Below are positions 8,513 through 19,076 of a stretch of 48,412 nt of DNA, piece after piece. The notes below the pieces were generated by a model that searched no databases, was not told the origin of the DNA, and saw only the letters and a program-made list of their open reading frames with translations. Origin of the DNA: an uncultured Planctomycetaceae bacterium (lineage in GTDB: Bacteria > Planctomycetota > Planctomycetia > Pirellulales > Pirellulaceae). The translations under genes were made by a program, and so were the position numbers. The DNA lies in the NCBI GenBank assembly GCA_903863885.1, contig CAIPEB010000002.1:1-48412 (forward strand). The letters are read 5' to 3'. The first letter of the stretch is position 1, and each line of letters opens with the position of its first letter.

Positions 8513-9880
8513 ATGCGATACGCACACCAACTCGGATACAACCGACGTGTATTTCTTCAGCGAGCGGGCGCTGCCGCGCTGGTTCCACTGTTCCCTGCAA
8601 TCGTCCCTGCATCGGCGATCGGTGCCGACGGCACGACGGCCCCGAGCAATCGAATCGCCATGGGATTGATCGGCGTGGGCATGGTGGGACAGGGACACCT
8701 GCAGGGATTTCTTCACGCGCCGGAGGCCCAAGTGGTTGCGGTATGCGACGTCGATCAATGGCGGCGCGAGAACGCCAAGAAGACGACGGAACAGACCTAT
8801 GCGACTCAGAGCGGAGGCGGAAGTTACCAAGGGTGCGTTGCATACAAGGACTTTCGCGAGTTGCTGGCACGCGACGACATTGACGCGGTGTTCATCGCGA
8901 CCGGCGACCGCTGGCATGCCGTGGCTTCCGTCATGGCCGCCAGAGCGGGGAAAGACATTTATGTCGAGAAACCGGTCTCGCTGACGATTGCCGAAGCTCG
9001 TGCGATGGTCGATGCCGTGCGTCGCCACGGTCGGGTTTGCCAGAGCGGACTGCAGCAGCGATCGAGTCGCGAGTTCCGTCTCGCCTGCAAACTGGTCCGC
9101 GACGGCGCTCTCGGCAAAATCCAGGCCGTGTACGTCAATGGCCCCGGCACAAGCTCCGACGTCAACCTGCCGGCCGAACCCGTACCCGATACGCTCGACT
9201 GGGACATGTGGCTTGGCCCGGCGCCGTGGCGCCCGTTCAATCATCGTTTCGTTTACATAGGCCAACCGTTAAACGTCGTGCCGTGGGACTTCTGCCGCGA
9301 CTTCGGCGGAGGCAGTCTCACCAGCGGAGTCGTCCATGCCTTTGATGTGGTGCAATGGGGACTCGGAATGGACGAGTCGGGGCCGATCGAAGTAAGTCCG
9401 CCCGAAGCCGGCGCCTATCCGGACCTGACGTTCAAATACCCCAACGACATTCTGGTGCAGGTCGTGCCGGGTTGCTTGAACGGAAAGAAGCAGGCGATCC
9501 CGAAGGGGTGGAACGAGAGCACTCCCATCCAGGGATTCGGCGCACTGTTTGTCGGCGAGCGGGGCTGGATTCATGTAGGCCGCGAGGGCTTTCTCCAATC
9601 GTTCCCCGACGACCTCGTCAAGAAATATCCGCCCGATTACGAGCAAGCCATTGCAGGGGAAAGCCACCATCGCAACTGGTTCGAAGCGATCCGCGCCCGC
9701 AGTCGTCCCGATTGCGACATTTCGGTGGGCTGCCAGTCAACGATCGTCGCCCATCTCGGCTGCCTCGCCTACTGGACGGGACGCACCTTGAAATGGGATC
9801 CCGCCGCTGAGCAATTCATCGGCGATGATGAAGCGAACCGCATGCGATCTCGCGCCATGCGCGAGCCCTGGCGGATTTGA
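8513..9880 (+). CDS. Tat-exported Gfo/Idh/MocA family oxidoreductase
   Basis: A 455-residue NAD(P)-dependent sugar or cyclitol oxidoreductase-type protein. The N-terminus is a twin-arginine signal (NRRVFLQRAGAAALVP). The Rossmann domain begins with GLIGVGMVGQGH (G-x-G-x-x-G), continues with VCDVDQW, and has the family's EKP motif with K153, the usual catalytic lysine. The C-terminal half (DWDMWLGPAPWRPFNHRF, TSGVVHAFDVVQWGLG) is typical of secreted planctomycete members. The start was set at 8513 because the Tat motif follows directly and GAGAA precedes it; the frame is open to 8462. How exported members obtain cofactor is generally thought to be by folding before Tat transport. It probably acts with the upstream putative hydrolase on a sugar derivative; the substrate is unknown. 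Confidence 0.85.
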   Translation: MRYAHQLGYNRRVFLQRAGAAALVPLFPAIVPASAIGADGTTAPSNRIAMGLIGVGMVGQGHLQGFLHAPEAQVVAVCDVDQWRRENAKKTTEQTYATQSGGGSYQGCVAYKDFRELLARDDIDAVFIATGDRWHAVASVMAARAGKDIYVEKPVSLTIAEARAMVDAVRRHGRVCQSGLQQRSSREFRLACKLVRDGALGKIQAVYVNGPGTSSDVNLPAEPVPDTLDWDMWLGPAPWRPFNHRFVYIGQPLNVVPWDFCRDFGGGSLTSGVVHAFDVVQWGLGMDESGPIEVSPPEAGAYPDLTFKYPNDILVQVVPGCLNGKKQAIPKGWNESTPIQGFGALFVGERGWIHVGREGFLQSFPDDLVKKYPPDYEQAIAGESHHRNWFEAIRARSRPDCDISVGCQSTIVAHLGCLAYWTGRTLKWDPAAEQFIGDDEANRMRSRAMREPWRI

Positions 9881-9884
9881 TAAT

Positions 9885-9968
9885 AGTCTGGAGTCTGGAG
9901 TCTGGAATCCGGAGTCCGGAGTCCGGAGTCCGGAGGAAGACAAACGCATATCCGGCATCCGGCATCCG
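9885..9968. repeat. Composite heptamer tandem repeat array (9.9 kb)
   Basis: Seven 7-bp units (AGTCTGG three times, AATCCGG once, AGTCCGG three times) run from 9885 to 9933. A linker AGGAAGACAAACGCA follows, then about three CATCCGG-type units to 9968. The array fills the start of the 342-bp space between the oxidoreductase gene and the DUF1549/DUF1553 gene. The rest of that space (about 9970-10222) shows no gene, only a possible ribosome-binding site (CAGGGGAG) just before 10223. The linker GGAGGAAGACAAA also occurs, inverted, beside the array near 26.6 kb, so these are copies of one dispersed element. Confidence 0.8.
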
Positions 9969-10222
9969 AGACCGCATTCCATCCCGCGTGTTGAAGCCCC
10001 TTCATGCCAACTCTCCGGCGATTCGGGCCGCAAAAAGCTTCCATTCGGTAGTCGATTTGTTAATTTAAGAGTCATCACTCCACGCCGTCGGCGCTGGACC
10101 GCCGACCTGCCTGAAGTGCGACGGCGGAGTCGGCACAGCAACGTCGGCACTGCAGCGTTAGGGACGACGGCTTGCCAGATTTTCCGTATCTCGCAATCTC
10201 ACTCAGGGGAGTCCTTCGACCC

Positions 10223-13200
10223 ATGAAACGAGCATCGATTCATTCCCCGTTATCGATGAACTTGAGACTCTCGACAGACATCGCCTGGCTGCTGGTTGTT
10301 GCGACTGCACTGGCAACGCCGCGAGCGTCCGCAGCGGACAGTCCGGCCAAGGTACAGTTCAATCGGGACATTCGCCCGATCATGTCGGACGTATGCTTCA
10401 AGTGCCATGGGCCGGGAAAGCAGTTGGGCGGTATGAGGCTGGACCTGCGCGAAGCGGCGTTGAAACCGGCTGAAAGCGGCGACGCGCCGATCGTGCCGGG
10501 CGATTCGGGAAAAAGCGAACTGATCCGGCGCATCTCCTCGACGGATGAAGGTGAGCAGATGCCGCCGCCGAGTGCGCACAAGACGCTCACGCAGTCGCAG
10601 AAAGACCTTTTGAAACGGTGGGTGGATGAAGGCGCGCCGTATCAGAAGCACTGGTCCTTCGAGACGCCGGTGAAGGCCGACGTTCCGCACACAGAGGGCA
10701 CCTCGTTCCGCGTGAACAACCCGATCGACGCGTTCATCGCCGCGCGACTGCAAGCCGAAGGACTCACGATGTCCTCTGAGGCTGACCGCGAAACACTGAT
10801 CCGTCGCGTCTCGTTCGCGCTGACCGGTTTGCCGCCGACGCTCGGCGAAATTGACACCTTCCTTGGCGACAGCGCTCCCGATGCCTACGAAAAAATGGTG
10901 GACCGGTATCTCGCATCGGAACGGTTCGGCGAGGAAATGGCGAGACACTGGCTCGATGTAGCTCGTTATGCCGACACGCATGGCCTTCATCTCGACAACG
11001 AGCGGCAGATCTGGGCTTATCGCGACTGGGTGATTCGCGCCTTTAACCAGGGCAAACCATTCGACCAGTTCACGGTGGAGCAGCTTGCCGGCGATCTGTT
11101 GCCCGGCGCCAAGCAGGAGCAACTGGTCGCGACGGGCTTCCTGCGCTGCAACGTGACGACCGGCGAGGGAGGATCGATCGACGACGAGTGGATCTACCGT
11201 AATGCGGTCGATCGCACGACGACCACTGCTGAAACATGGCTGGGACTTACCGCCGGCTGCTGCGTCTGCCACGACCACAAGTACGATCCGATTCCGACCA
11301 AGGAGTACTATTCGCTCTACGCTTTCTTTCATTCTTCGGCGGACCCGCCGCTCGACGGCAATACGCTGCTCACCGCACCGTCGATCAAACTGGCAACGCC
11401 CGACCAGGAGAAGCAGCTTGCCGAGTTCGATGCGAAGATCGCTGCCAAGCGGCAGCAACTCAAGGATGCCGTCTCGGCACTTGCTTATTCGGATCCGGCA
11501 GCGAAGCAGCCGCCTCCGGAGGCGGAGACGTTCGAGCAGGTCTGGTTCGACGATGAACTTCCGGCCGGCGCAAAGATCGCCGCCAGCCCGGGACAGCCGA
11601 CGATGTACATCACGGCAGAGCAGGGCCCGGTGGCGAGCGGCAAGCGTGCCGTCAAGCGCACTGACGCGGGACTGGCTCAGGATGTCGTGGACAGTATGCC
11701 TCCATCGGAGATCCCGCCCGACGGCAAGCTGTTCGCGTACGTGCGGCTGGAAAGCAAGGACATGCCGAAAGCGATCATGCTGCAGTATTTCAAGGGCGGC
11801 TGGCTGCACCGCGCCGTGTGGGGCGACTACAACGTGATCGACTGGGGCCGCGTGAATACGACCGAACGCGTGCTGATCGGCCCGCTGCCCGCCTGTGACG
11901 AGTGGGTGCGTCTGGAATTCGAGGCCGCGAAGCTGGGGCTCCAGCCGGGTGACGCGGTCACGGGCTTTGCACTCACGCAGTTCGGCGGCACGGTCTACTG
12001 GGACAAGGTGGGCGTGTCGGGACGCAGCGATCCGGCTGCCGATCCGCGCCGCTCGATGCTGGCCTGGTGGAAACAGCAGACGGGCAAGGACACTCAGGGC
12101 GTGCCGGCCGAGTTGAACGCGGCACTCAAAGCCGGGCCCGACAAGCGCCCGTCGGCTGAAGTGGAAAAGCAATTGCGGGACTGGTACCTCGAGAACGTCT
12201 GCGCCGACACGCGGAAGACCGTCGAGCCGCTGCGAAGCGAACTGGCCGCGATCGAAAAACAGCGGAGCGATCTCGATCAGTCCATTCCCTCGACGTTTGT
12301 ATTTCGCGATTTGCCTGCGCCGCGCGAGAGTTTCACTATGGTGCGAGGACAGTACAACAAGCCCGGCGAAAAGGTCGAGCCCAATACGTTTTCGATCCTG
12401 CCGCCGCTGAATCGGCATGACCCCAATGGTCGAGCCAATCGCCTCGACCTGGCTCGCTGGCTCGTTGCGTCCGAAAATCCGCTGACTGCCCGAGTGACCG
12501 TCAATCGATTCTGGCAGCAGGTGTACGGCGTCGGCATCGTGAAAACGAGCTACGACTTTGGTACGCAGGGCGAACAGCCCAGCCATCCCGAGTTGCTCGA
12601 CTGGCTCGCAGTCTGGTTCCGCGAAAATGGCTGGAACGTCAAGCAGCTTGTGCGGCTGATGGTGACCTCGGCGGCCTTCCGGCAGACCGCCGTCGCACCG
12701 CAGGAAATCTGGAAACGTGATCCCGAAAATCGGCTGCTCGCGCACGGGCCGCGTATTCGACTCGATGCCGAACAGCTGCGCGACAATGCGCTGTTTGTCA
12801 GCGGACTGCTGAACTTTCAAATGGGCGGCCCGGGCGTGCGTCCCTATCAGCCTCCCAACATCTGGGAGCCGGTGGGTTTTGTCGGGTCCAACACGCGCGA
12901 CTACAAGCAGGACCACGGCCCCTCCCTGTACCGGCGCAGCATTTACACGTTCTTTAAGCGCACGGCGCCGCCTCCCTTCATGGCTACTTTCGACGCGCCG
13001 AACCGTGAAGGTTTCTGCACGCGGCGCGAGCGAAGCAATACGCCATTGCAGGCTCTGCAACTGATGAATGACGTGCAGCACTACGAGGCGGCACGCAAAT
13101 TGGCCGAACGGCTTCTGGCCGAAGGCGGTTCGACTCCGAAGGACCGCATCGAATACGGCTACCGGCTCGTTCTGGCACGACGGCCGTCGGCGGACGAGAC

Positions 13201-13387
13201 GGCGATCGTGAGCAACCTGCTGCAAGTGGAACTGACCCGTTATGCGCAGAATACCGAGGCCGCAAAGCAGGCGGTCGGGAACGGCGAGTCCGCACCAAGC
13301 CCCGGCAGCGCTGAACCGGAATTGGCCGCCTACACCATGGCGTGCAATCTGCTGCTGAATCTCGACGAAACCATTGAACGAAACTGA
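10223..13387 (+). CDS. DUF1549/DUF1553 protein with planctomycete cytochrome c motif (PSCyt1-PSD1)
   Basis: A secreted protein of 1054 residues. After a signal peptide ([15 protein letters not shown]) comes a cytochrome-c-like domain with the heme motif CFKCH at about 58-62 and [11 protein letters not shown]. The DUF1549 domain follows ([27 protein letters not shown], and [12 protein letters not shown], which also reads as C-x-x-C-H). A beta-rich insert of roughly 170 residues (around 450-620) resembles a lectin-like fold. The DUF1553 domain comes last ([47 protein letters not shown]). The family is greatly expanded in Planctomycetes, and redox or polymer-processing roles are proposed but unproven. 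The start ATG at 10223 has CAGGGGAG upstream. The DUF1501 gene follows 61 bp later, the usual partner arrangement. Confidence 0.88.
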   Translation: MKRASIHSPLSMNLRLSTDIAWLLVVATALATPRASAADSPAKVQFNRDIRPIMSDVCFKCHGPGKQLGGMRLDLREAALKPAESGDAPIVPGDSGKSELIRRISSTDEGEQMPPPSAHKTLTQSQKDLLKRWVDEGAPYQKHWSFETPVKADVPHTEGTSFRVNNPIDAFIAARLQAEGLTMSSEADRETLIRRVSFALTGLPPTLGEIDTFLGDSAPDAYEKMVDRYLASERFGEEMARHWLDVARYADTHGLHLDNERQIWAYRDWVIRAFNQGKPFDQFTVEQLAGDLLPGAKQEQLVATGFLRCNVTTGEGGSIDDEWIYRNAVDRTTTTAETWLGLTAGCCVCHDHKYDPIPTKEYYSLYAFFHSSADPPLDGNTLLTAPSIKLATPDQEKQLAEFDAKIAAKRQQLKDAVSALAYSDPAAKQPPPEAETFEQVWFDDELPAGAKIAASPGQPTMYITAEQGPVASGKRAVKRTDAGLAQDVVDSMPPSEIPPDGKLFAYVRLESKDMPKAIMLQYFKGGWLHRAVWGDYNVIDWGRVNTTERVLIGPLPACDEWVRLEFEAAKLGLQPGDAVTGFALTQFGGTVYWDKVGVSGRSDPAADPRRSMLAWWKQQTGKDTQGVPAELNAALKAGPDKRPSAEVEKQLRDWYLENVCADTRKTVEPLRSELAAIEKQRSDLDQSIPSTFVFRDLPAPRESFTMVRGQYNKPGEKVEPNTFSILPPLNRHDPNGRANRLDLARWLVASENPLTARVTVNRFWQQVYGVGIVKTSYDFGTQGEQPSHPELLDWLAVWFRENGWNVKQLVRLMVTSAAFRQTAVAPQEIWKRDPENRLLAHGPRIRLDAEQLRDNALFVSGLLNFQMGGPGVRPYQPPNIWEPVGFVGSNTRDYKQDHGPSLYRRSIYTFFKRTAPPPFMATFDAPNREGFCTRRERSNTPLQALQLMNDVQHYEAARKLAERLLAEGGSTPKDRIEYGYRLVLARRPSADETAIVSNLLQVELTRYAQNTEAAKQAVGNGESAPSPGSAEPELAAYTMACNLLLNLDETIERN

Positions 13388-13448
13388 AGCTCGAGAGTTC
13401 CTGCAATCGAAGGCCTGTCATGTGACGGCGCGAAGAAAGAGGATCACG

Positions 13449-14921
13449 ATGAGTCCGCTATCCGAACAGAATCTGCTTCAGACCCGGCGACAGTTCTTCG
13501 GCGACGCCGGCTTGCGTTTCGGCGGCGCGGCTCTGGCCATGTTGATGGGCGAGACGTCTGCGCGAAGCGAGCAGCCGGCGCAGAGCGAACGAGCGTTTCC
13601 GCCGCTGGCCGGACTGCCCCATTTCCCCCCGAAGGCCAAATCCCTCATTTACCTGCACATGAACGGCGCGCCGACCCAGTTGGACCTCTGGGACTACAAG
13701 CCGACTCTCGTGGACTTCTTCGACAAGGATCTGCCGGACAGCATCCGCGGCGGTCAACGGATTACGACCATGACCAGCGGCCAGGCCAGGTTTCCGGTCG
13801 CGCCCTCCAAGTTCAAATTCTCGCAGCAGGGAAAATGCGGCCGCTGGATAAGCGAATTGCTTCCGCACACGGCGAAGATCGTCGACGAAATCGCGCTGGT
13901 CAAAACGGTCCATACCAACGCCATCAACCACGATCCGGCCTGCACGTTCGTGATGACCGGCAGCGAAGTACCCGGCAAAGCCAGCATCGGTTCGTGGCTT
14001 TCGTACGGTCTGGGCAGTGAAAGCAACGACCTGCCGGCGTTTGTCGTCTTCACTCCGCAATTCCCGGCAACCGGAAACGGCCAAGCGCTTTTCACGCGGA
14101 TGTGGAGCAGCGGTTTTCTGCCGTCGCGATTCAACGGAGTCGCCCTCCGCAGCGTGGGTGATCCCGTGCTCTACGTCCAGAATCCCAAGGGCGTTGATCC
14201 CGCCGACCGCCGCGCCATGCTCGACGCGCTCGGCCAGCTCAACCAGCGCAGTTTTGAAAAATACGGCGACCCGGAGATTCAGACGCGGATCGCGCAGTAT
14301 GAGATGGCCTTCCGCATGCAGCGATCGGTTCCCGATCTGATTGATCTGTCCAAGGAACCGCAGAACATACTGGACCTTTACGGCCCCGCCGCGAAGACGC
14401 CGGGCACATTTGCCAACAGCGCACTGCTCGCCCGACGCCTGGTCGAACGGGGCGTGCGCGTCGTGCAGATTCTGCACCGCGGCTGGGATCAGCACACGAA
14501 CCTGCCGGTCGCCTTGAAGAACCAGTGCGAGGACACGGACCAGGGAACTGCCGCTCTGGTGATGGACCTCAAGCAGCGAGGTCTGCTGGACAGCACCCTG
14601 GTCGTGTGGGGCGGCGAGTTCGGACGCACCGTGTATTCCCAGGGCACGTTGACCAAAGAGGACTACGGACGCGATCACCATCCCCGCAATTTCTGCATGT
14701 GGCTGGCAGGCGGCGGCATCAAGGCCGGCATCGTGTACGGCGAAACCGACGACTTCAGCTATAACGTCGTCGAGAATCCGGTCCACGTGAACGATCTGAA
14801 CGCCACGATCCTGCATTGTCTCGGGATCGATCACGAGCGGTTCACGTTCAAGTTCCAAGGTCTCGACCAGCGCCTCACCGGTGTCGAAGCCGCCAATCCG
14901 GTCACTGCATTGCTCGCCTGA
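13449..14921 (+). CDS. DUF1501 (sulfatase-like) Tat-exported protein
   Basis: A 490-residue protein with a twin-arginine signal near the start ([19 protein letters not shown]). The DUF1501 domain, distantly related to the sulfatase/alkaline phosphatase fold, fills the rest: [64 protein letters not shown] and a C-terminal [19 protein letters not shown]. Metal-binding His/Asp residues are present, but the family has no established reaction. The start at 13449 is supported by the ribosome-binding site GAGGA and by the Tat motif; the frame is open to 13374, overlapping the previous gene. Together with the upstream DUF1549/DUF1553 gene it forms the standard planctomycete pair. Confidence 0.9.
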   Translation: MSPLSEQNLLQTRRQFFGDAGLRFGGAALAMLMGETSARSEQPAQSERAFPPLAGLPHFPPKAKSLIYLHMNGAPTQLDLWDYKPTLVDFFDKDLPDSIRGGQRITTMTSGQARFPVAPSKFKFSQQGKCGRWISELLPHTAKIVDEIALVKTVHTNAINHDPACTFVMTGSEVPGKASIGSWLSYGLGSESNDLPAFVVFTPQFPATGNGQALFTRMWSSGFLPSRFNGVALRSVGDPVLYVQNPKGVDPADRRAMLDALGQLNQRSFEKYGDPEIQTRIAQYEMAFRMQRSVPDLIDLSKEPQNILDLYGPAAKTPGTFANSALLARRLVERGVRVVQILHRGWDQHTNLPVALKNQCEDTDQGTAALVMDLKQRGLLDSTLVVWGGEFGRTVYSQGTLTKEDYGRDHHPRNFCMWLAGGGIKAGIVYGETDDFSYNVVENPVHVNDLNATILHCLGIDHERFTFKFQGLDQRLTGVEAANPVTALLA

Positions 14922-15004
14922 GAAAACGAGGCAATACTGGCAATTCGCAGGCGGTCTGCGCCGCCGCGGATGCGGCATACCGGCTGAGCAACGAGTGCAA
15001 ACAC

Positions 15005-16573
15005 ATGCTGTTCCACACATGGGAGTTCGCGATCTTTTTCGCGATCGTTTATGCGGGCTACCTCGCCCTGCGGCAAACGCGGTTCTGCGCGGCTTGGCTG
15101 CTTGCGGCCAGCTATGTTTTCTATGGCTGGTGGAATCCGGTCTACCTTCTGCTGATACTCGCCTCCACGATGACCGACTATTTCATGGTCCGGTTCATCA
15201 CCAAGCCAATTGAGCGAGGCTGGGGACTGTACCCGGTCGTTCTATTCCCCATCGCGGCAAGCCTGGCGGTCACGTGCGCCGCGGGGCCGCCCGGCGGACG
15301 ATTCATCGTTCTGCGCGGCTGGCCGCCCGAGTGGGTGCTGGCGACGGCCTTTATCGTCCCGGCGCTGGCATTGGCCGTGCAGCGCCTGCTCCGCAGCGAA
15401 CAGGCCCTGCGCCGGCTGTACCTCGTGCTCAGCCTGGCGGGCAACCTCGGCATGCTGCTGTACTTCAAGTATGCGGGCTTTCTCACCGCCAACTTCAACT
15501 GGCTGTCGATGGAGTTCGGCTGGAATGTTCAGTCGCCCGTACTGGATATCGTGCTGCCGGTCGGCATTTCCTTCTTCGTGTTCCAGTCTCTGACGTACAC
15601 GCTGGACGTGTATCTGGGCAAGCTCCAGCCGGATTACAACCTGATCCGTTACATGGCGTTTCACTCGTTCTTTCCCCAACTGGTCGCCGGTCCGATCGAG
15701 CGGGCTACCCACCTGCTCCCGCAATTCGCCAGTCCGCGGCAGGTCACGCTGCCCGGCGTGACAGACGGGCTTTCTCTGTTCGTGGTCGGACTGTTCAAGA
15801 AAGTGGCCCTGGCCGACTTCCTGGCTTTATACGTGGACCGGGTTTATGGCGATCCGTCCGCGTTCGGCGGCTGGGAGCTGCTGCTGGGCACGTACGCATT
15901 CGCCTGGCAGATCTACTTCGATTTCAGCGCATACAGCGACATGGCGCGCGGACTGGCCATGACGATGGGGTTCGATCTGATGATCAACTTCAACAACCCC
16001 TACACGGCGGTCAGTCTCAAGGACTTCTGGCGGCGCTGGCACATCAGCCTGTCGAGCTGGTATCGCGACTACGTCTACATTCCGCTGGGCGGAAACCGAT
16101 ACGGCGAACTGCGCATGTACCGCAACATCATCATCACGATGGTGGTGTGCGGTCTCTGGCACGGGGCGAACTGGACGTTCATCATCTGGGGAGCGTTGCA
16201 CGCAGTCGGCCGCGTGATCAATGATCTGCTCGAGAAGATCTCAGCTTGGAACGCCCTGCCGAAACTCGTCAGGATCCTGGCCGTGTTCCATTTTGTGTGC
16301 CTCACCTGGATCTTCTTCCGAGCCGCCTCGGTCGAACAGGCCTGGTTGATCGTCAGCAAGATCGCCAGTCTGGCGCCGGGCACGTTCGAGGTTCCGGTGG
16401 TCCTGGTGATGCTCGTGGGCGCGGTTTGGCTTTACCAGCTGACGTTGGAATCGCGATTGCGCCGCGTGCTGGAGTTGGCCCCGGTTCGCGTCGGACTGGC
16501 GATCGCCATGGTTCTGTACATGATGATCTTCGTATCCGCGCGAAACGCGCAGTTCATTTACTTCCAGTTCTGA
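15005..16573 (+). CDS. MBOAT family O-acyltransferase (AlgI-like)
   Basis: An integral membrane protein of 522 residues with about ten to twelve hydrophobic segments. MBOAT signatures are visible: ASYVFYGWWNP near the N-terminus, SFFVFQSLTYTLDVY, FFPQLVAGPIERA, DFSAYSDMARGLAMTMGF, NNPYTAVSLKDFWRRWHIS, and the catalytic histidine H386 in CGLWHGANWTF. AlgI-type members pass acyl groups across the inner membrane to extracellular polysaccharides and usually work with an SGNH-fold or AlgJ/X-like partner, which is not found in this window. The start at 15005 fits the first transmembrane segment. It follows DUF1501 by 83 bp and ends 3 bp from the converging radical SAM gene. Polysaccharide acetylation is likely; the acceptor is unknown. 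Confidence 0.87.
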   Translation: MLFHTWEFAIFFAIVYAGYLALRQTRFCAAWLLAASYVFYGWWNPVYLLLILASTMTDYFMVRFITKPIERGWGLYPVVLFPIAASLAVTCAAGPPGGRFIVLRGWPPEWVLATAFIVPALALAVQRLLRSEQALRRLYLVLSLAGNLGMLLYFKYAGFLTANFNWLSMEFGWNVQSPVLDIVLPVGISFFVFQSLTYTLDVYLGKLQPDYNLIRYMAFHSFFPQLVAGPIERATHLLPQFASPRQVTLPGVTDGLSLFVVGLFKKVALADFLALYVDRVYGDPSAFGGWELLLGTYAFAWQIYFDFSAYSDMARGLAMTMGFDLMINFNNPYTAVSLKDFWRRWHISLSSWYRDYVYIPLGGNRYGELRMYRNIIITMVVCGLWHGANWTFIIWGALHAVGRVINDLLEKISAWNALPKLVRILAVFHFVCLTWIFFRAASVEQAWLIVSKIASLAPGTFEVPVVLVMLVGAVWLYQLTLESRLRRVLELAPVRVGLAIAMVLYMMIFVSARNAQFIYFQF

Positions 16574-16576
16574 ACG

Positions 16577-18532
16577 TCACGCGGCCCGCTTGCGCCCGAG
16601 CTGCACGAGACGGATGCGCGAACCGCCGGATGACTGGGGAGTGCCGGGAATCGCGTGATCGGCCGCGCCGCCGTCCACGCCTCGCATCGGAATGCGGCTC
16701 ACGGGAACCTCGGTGCAGCGCTCGATTCGCCCGCGCCGCAGGTGCCAGGCCCACGCGAGAGTGCGGCGGGCCGTGTGAATCAGACCGTACATTCCAAACA
16801 ACTGCACGCCCGCATCGACCAGATGTGCCCGTGCAGCCAGGTACATGCGCCGCCGAATTCTCCGCGAGAAGCTGTACTTGCGAGTCTCCTCGAGCGGACG
16901 CGTGTCGTTGGTCGAATACGCGATTCGCGACCTGGAAGCGAACAACGCCACGAACATCCGCAGCGGGTTGTAGAAGAAAGCATAGGCCGCGAGCAGATTC
17001 AACTGTTTCGCCCACGGCCGCTTCGCCTCCGATGCGACGACATAATTTCCGTCGATGATGTGCGGCGCCACCGCACGGCCGTCCACCTTGTGAATCATCT
17101 GGCCGGATTCGTACATGCTCTCGTAGGACTTGGAACCCGGTGACGGCGTCAGCATCGTGATCTGGGTGTACAGGGCACCGGCCGAACGCAGAGTCTGCAG
17201 CTGATTGAGCAGCCCGTAGTTGCTTCTTAAGGTCACGAGCGGCTGCGAGTCGTGGTGCATCATCATCGGGATCGGCTGGATTCCGTTCTCGCGCAAGGCC
17301 CGGAAAGCCTCCAGCGTCTTGTTCTTGTCCTGGCCTTTTTTCACCAGCGAGCCCGTCAGGTCCTCGACACCGAGCCACAATGCCGTGAGCCCCGACTCGC
17401 GAACAACACGAAGGTGATCGCGCATGCGCAAGGTATCGTGGACAGTCGCTTCGGTTCCCCAGCGGATCTTGCAGAAAGGTCTTCCGTGCTCGCGCGCTTT
17501 TCGAGCCAGAGTTTCAACGATCTGCAGCGTCCGCGGAGGGTCGTTGAAGAAATTGTCGTCGGCGCCGAAGAAGGTGACGATGCCGAACGATTCGGCGATC
17601 CGGCGCATCTCGTCGGCAATGCGTTCGCCGCTTTTCTGGCGGTACTGCCGCTGGTTGTAGGCGGGTATCGGACAGTAGGAACAGCGGAATCGGCAGCCGA
17701 GCGTGAGAACCAGAGATGAGACAATGCAGTGCTTTCGCACCCGCGAAGCGGGCAGCGCGCTGGCCGAAAGTGCCTCGCCGCGGCCGGGCGGTTCGAGCAT
17801 TCCGTAGCCGAGCACCGGGTGCGGCAGTTCGTCGAGGTCGCCAAGCAGACGCTGGATCCCCGTATCGACCAACTCTTCGGCGGGCCCGTCGTCGCAAGAC
17901 GAGCGGCTGTAGACGAGGCCTCGGATTCCATCCAGCGCGCCCTGATCGCGAGCTCGCAGGAACGCGGATCGCATCGACTCGCCCCGCGCTCGATGATTCA
18001 GCAGGACCTCCAGCAGGCTCAGGAAGACATACTCCTCGCCGGTGACGGCCACGTCCGCTCCCCAAGGCTGCGACGGATCGCTGCCGAAAACCTGCCACGG
18101 TTCGTACATCATGCGGGGACCGCCGGCGATGATCAGCGGGCGACGATCAGGCTCGATGCGACATGCGTCCTGGATCAATTTGTCGCACGCCTCCGAATGC
18201 AGGTGCATGCTCGATACCAGGAACAAGTCGGGAATGCGGCCGTCCAGTCGCATCTGCGAGGGACGGAAATTCTTGTTCCACTGCTGCAATACGATGCGGG
18301 TCTTTTCGCAACCGATATCGGCCAACGCCGCACCGATCGCGCGCACGCCGGCGGGCACCATCTTGAGGTCCGTGTAAATGAACGGCAGCATGCGGGTTCG
18401 ATGGTCGAAAGCGCACGCAATTACGCTGGCCAGATCATGCCGCTGTGTCATCCGCCGCAGACGCGACCTGAGCTGAACCATTTCCCCTGCGGGAAGCAGT
18501 GATTCGCCCGCGGGCATCGAAGGGAGTTCCAT
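16577..18532 (-). CDS. B12-binding-type radical SAM protein
   Basis: A protein of about 651 residues. The N-terminal part (about 45-200) resembles a cobalamin-binding fold (LPFIYTDLKMVPAGVRAIGA, DLFLVSSMHLHS, LIIAGGPRMM, DVAVTGEEYVFLSLLE). The radical SAM domain begins with C-x3-C-x2-C as CRFRCSYC (C280, C284, C287 in this numbering) and continues with FGADDNFFNDPP and LWLGVEDLTG. The C-terminal tail of about 150 basic residues is of unknown type. Such enzymes use SAM and a 4Fe-4S cluster for methylation or rearrangement of lipids or secondary metabolites. The ATG at 18532 has GGAG nine bases before it and is preferred over a TTG two codons earlier. The reaction is not predictable from context. 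Confidence 0.82.
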   Translation of the reverse strand: MELPSMPAGESLLPAGEMVQLRSRLRRMTQRHDLASVIACAFDHRTRMLPFIYTDLKMVPAGVRAIGAALADIGCEKTRIVLQQWNKNFRPSQMRLDGRIPDLFLVSSMHLHSEACDKLIQDACRIEPDRRPLIIAGGPRMMYEPWQVFGSDPSQPWGADVAVTGEEYVFLSLLEVLLNHRARGESMRSAFLRARDQGALDGIRGLVYSRSSCDDGPAEELVDTGIQRLLGDLDELPHPVLGYGMLEPPGRGEALSASALPASRVRKHCIVSSLVLTLGCRFRCSYCPIPAYNQRQYRQKSGERIADEMRRIAESFGIVTFFGADDNFFNDPPRTLQIVETLARKAREHGRPFCKIRWGTEATVHDTLRMRDHLRVVRESGLTALWLGVEDLTGSLVKKGQDKNKTLEAFRALRENGIQPIPMMMHHDSQPLVTLRSNYGLLNQLQTLRSAGALYTQITMLTPSPGSKSYESMYESGQMIHKVDGRAVAPHIIDGNYVVASEAKRPWAKQLNLLAAYAFFYNPLRMFVALFASRSRIAYSTNDTRPLEETRKYSFSRRIRRRMYLAARAHLVDAGVQLFGMYGLIHTARRTLAWAWHLRRGRIERCTEVPVSRIPMRGVDGGAADHAIPGTPQSSGGSRIRLVQLGRKRAA

Positions 18533-18853
18533 CTCCAAGTACTCCAGTGCGTGCGTTGAATCGTTCGTTTGCGCAGATGCAGTGACCGTTGTCGAAACAG
18601 GCCGTCGTCGGTGCAGAGCAGAGGGGCGGGGGATGGTACGGGGATTCGGCCTTGCGAGTCAACGTCAACACGGCTGAAGTTCCCTTTCCAGCGTGCCATC
18701 CCGCCCGAACCACCCGAAGACACAACTCACAATCCAAAAACAACTTGGGTCGCAGCCAACGCCCCGGCACGCAATGCGCAGGGGCACACGCGATAGCGTC
18801 CCGAGGCAGACAGTGCCCCCAATTTGGCTTTGCTGAACCGACACTCACCAACG
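18533..18853. other. Intergenic space without a recognised gene
   Basis: This stretch of about 320 bp lies between the start of the radical SAM gene and the MITE-like palindrome. I see no convincing reading frame, RNA gene or strong repeat in it. It should contain the promoter of the minus-strand radical SAM gene, but no clear sigma-70 hexamer pair could be supported. Confidence 0.5.
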
Positions 18854-19076
18854 GAGGTCGTGCGGTTTAGAAGTGGTTGCACCGTCGTGATTTATGCTTC
18901 ACTCTCCCTCTGGGAGAGTCGGGCCGAAGGCCCGGAGAGGGCTACCGCTCCGCTAGTCGTAGAATTCAATTCTGGTTCGGAAGACCCTCCCCGACCGCTG
19001 CGCGGCCGACCCTCCCGCATGCGGGAGGGTGAAGCCAAGTCGTTATGGCCAAATGGTTTCTAAACCGCACGACCTC
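18854..19076. mobile_element. MITE-like palindromic element with TIRs and target duplication
   Basis: A 223-bp non-coding element. The ends are perfect 19-bp inverted repeats beginning GAGGTCGTGCGGTTTAG (18854-18872 and 19058-19076). Each end is flanked by the direct repeat AACG (18850-18853 and 19077-19080), consistent with a 4-bp target-site duplication. The whole element is an imperfect palindrome centred near 18967 on AGAATTCAATTCT. Inside, each arm carries GCTTCAC followed by strong hairpins: ACTCTCCC/GGGAGAGT at 18901-18919 and a perfect 22-bp palindrome at 19009-19030 on the right arm. No transposase is encoded, so movement would need one supplied elsewhere. It sits between two minus-strand transcription units, 68 bp after the sulfatase stop, and its RNA could act as a terminator. 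Confidence 0.75.

Noticed and set aside
6843-8870. Long open frame (675 codons) on the minus strand
   Set aside because: It lies antisense to the GxGYxYP and oxidoreductase genes, which show family motifs. The peptide has no recognisable domain; it is a by-product of GC-rich third positions.
9885-9968. Possible CRISPR array
   Set aside because: Units are 7 bp and directly adjacent with no spacers, and no cas gene is nearby.
9825-10226. Small open frames with repeated Ser-Gly-Val-Trp or Pro-Glu-Ser-Gly peptide
   Set aside because: They are translations of the heptamer array and carry no start signal or domain.
10250-13225. Long open frame (991 codons) on the minus strand
   Set aside because: It is antisense to the DUF1549/DUF1553 gene, whose CFKCH and domain motifs are clear. 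The antisense peptide is rich in Arg and His with no domain pattern.
13458-15020. Open frame of 520 codons on the minus strand
   Set aside because: Antisense to the well-supported DUF1501 gene and without family motifs.
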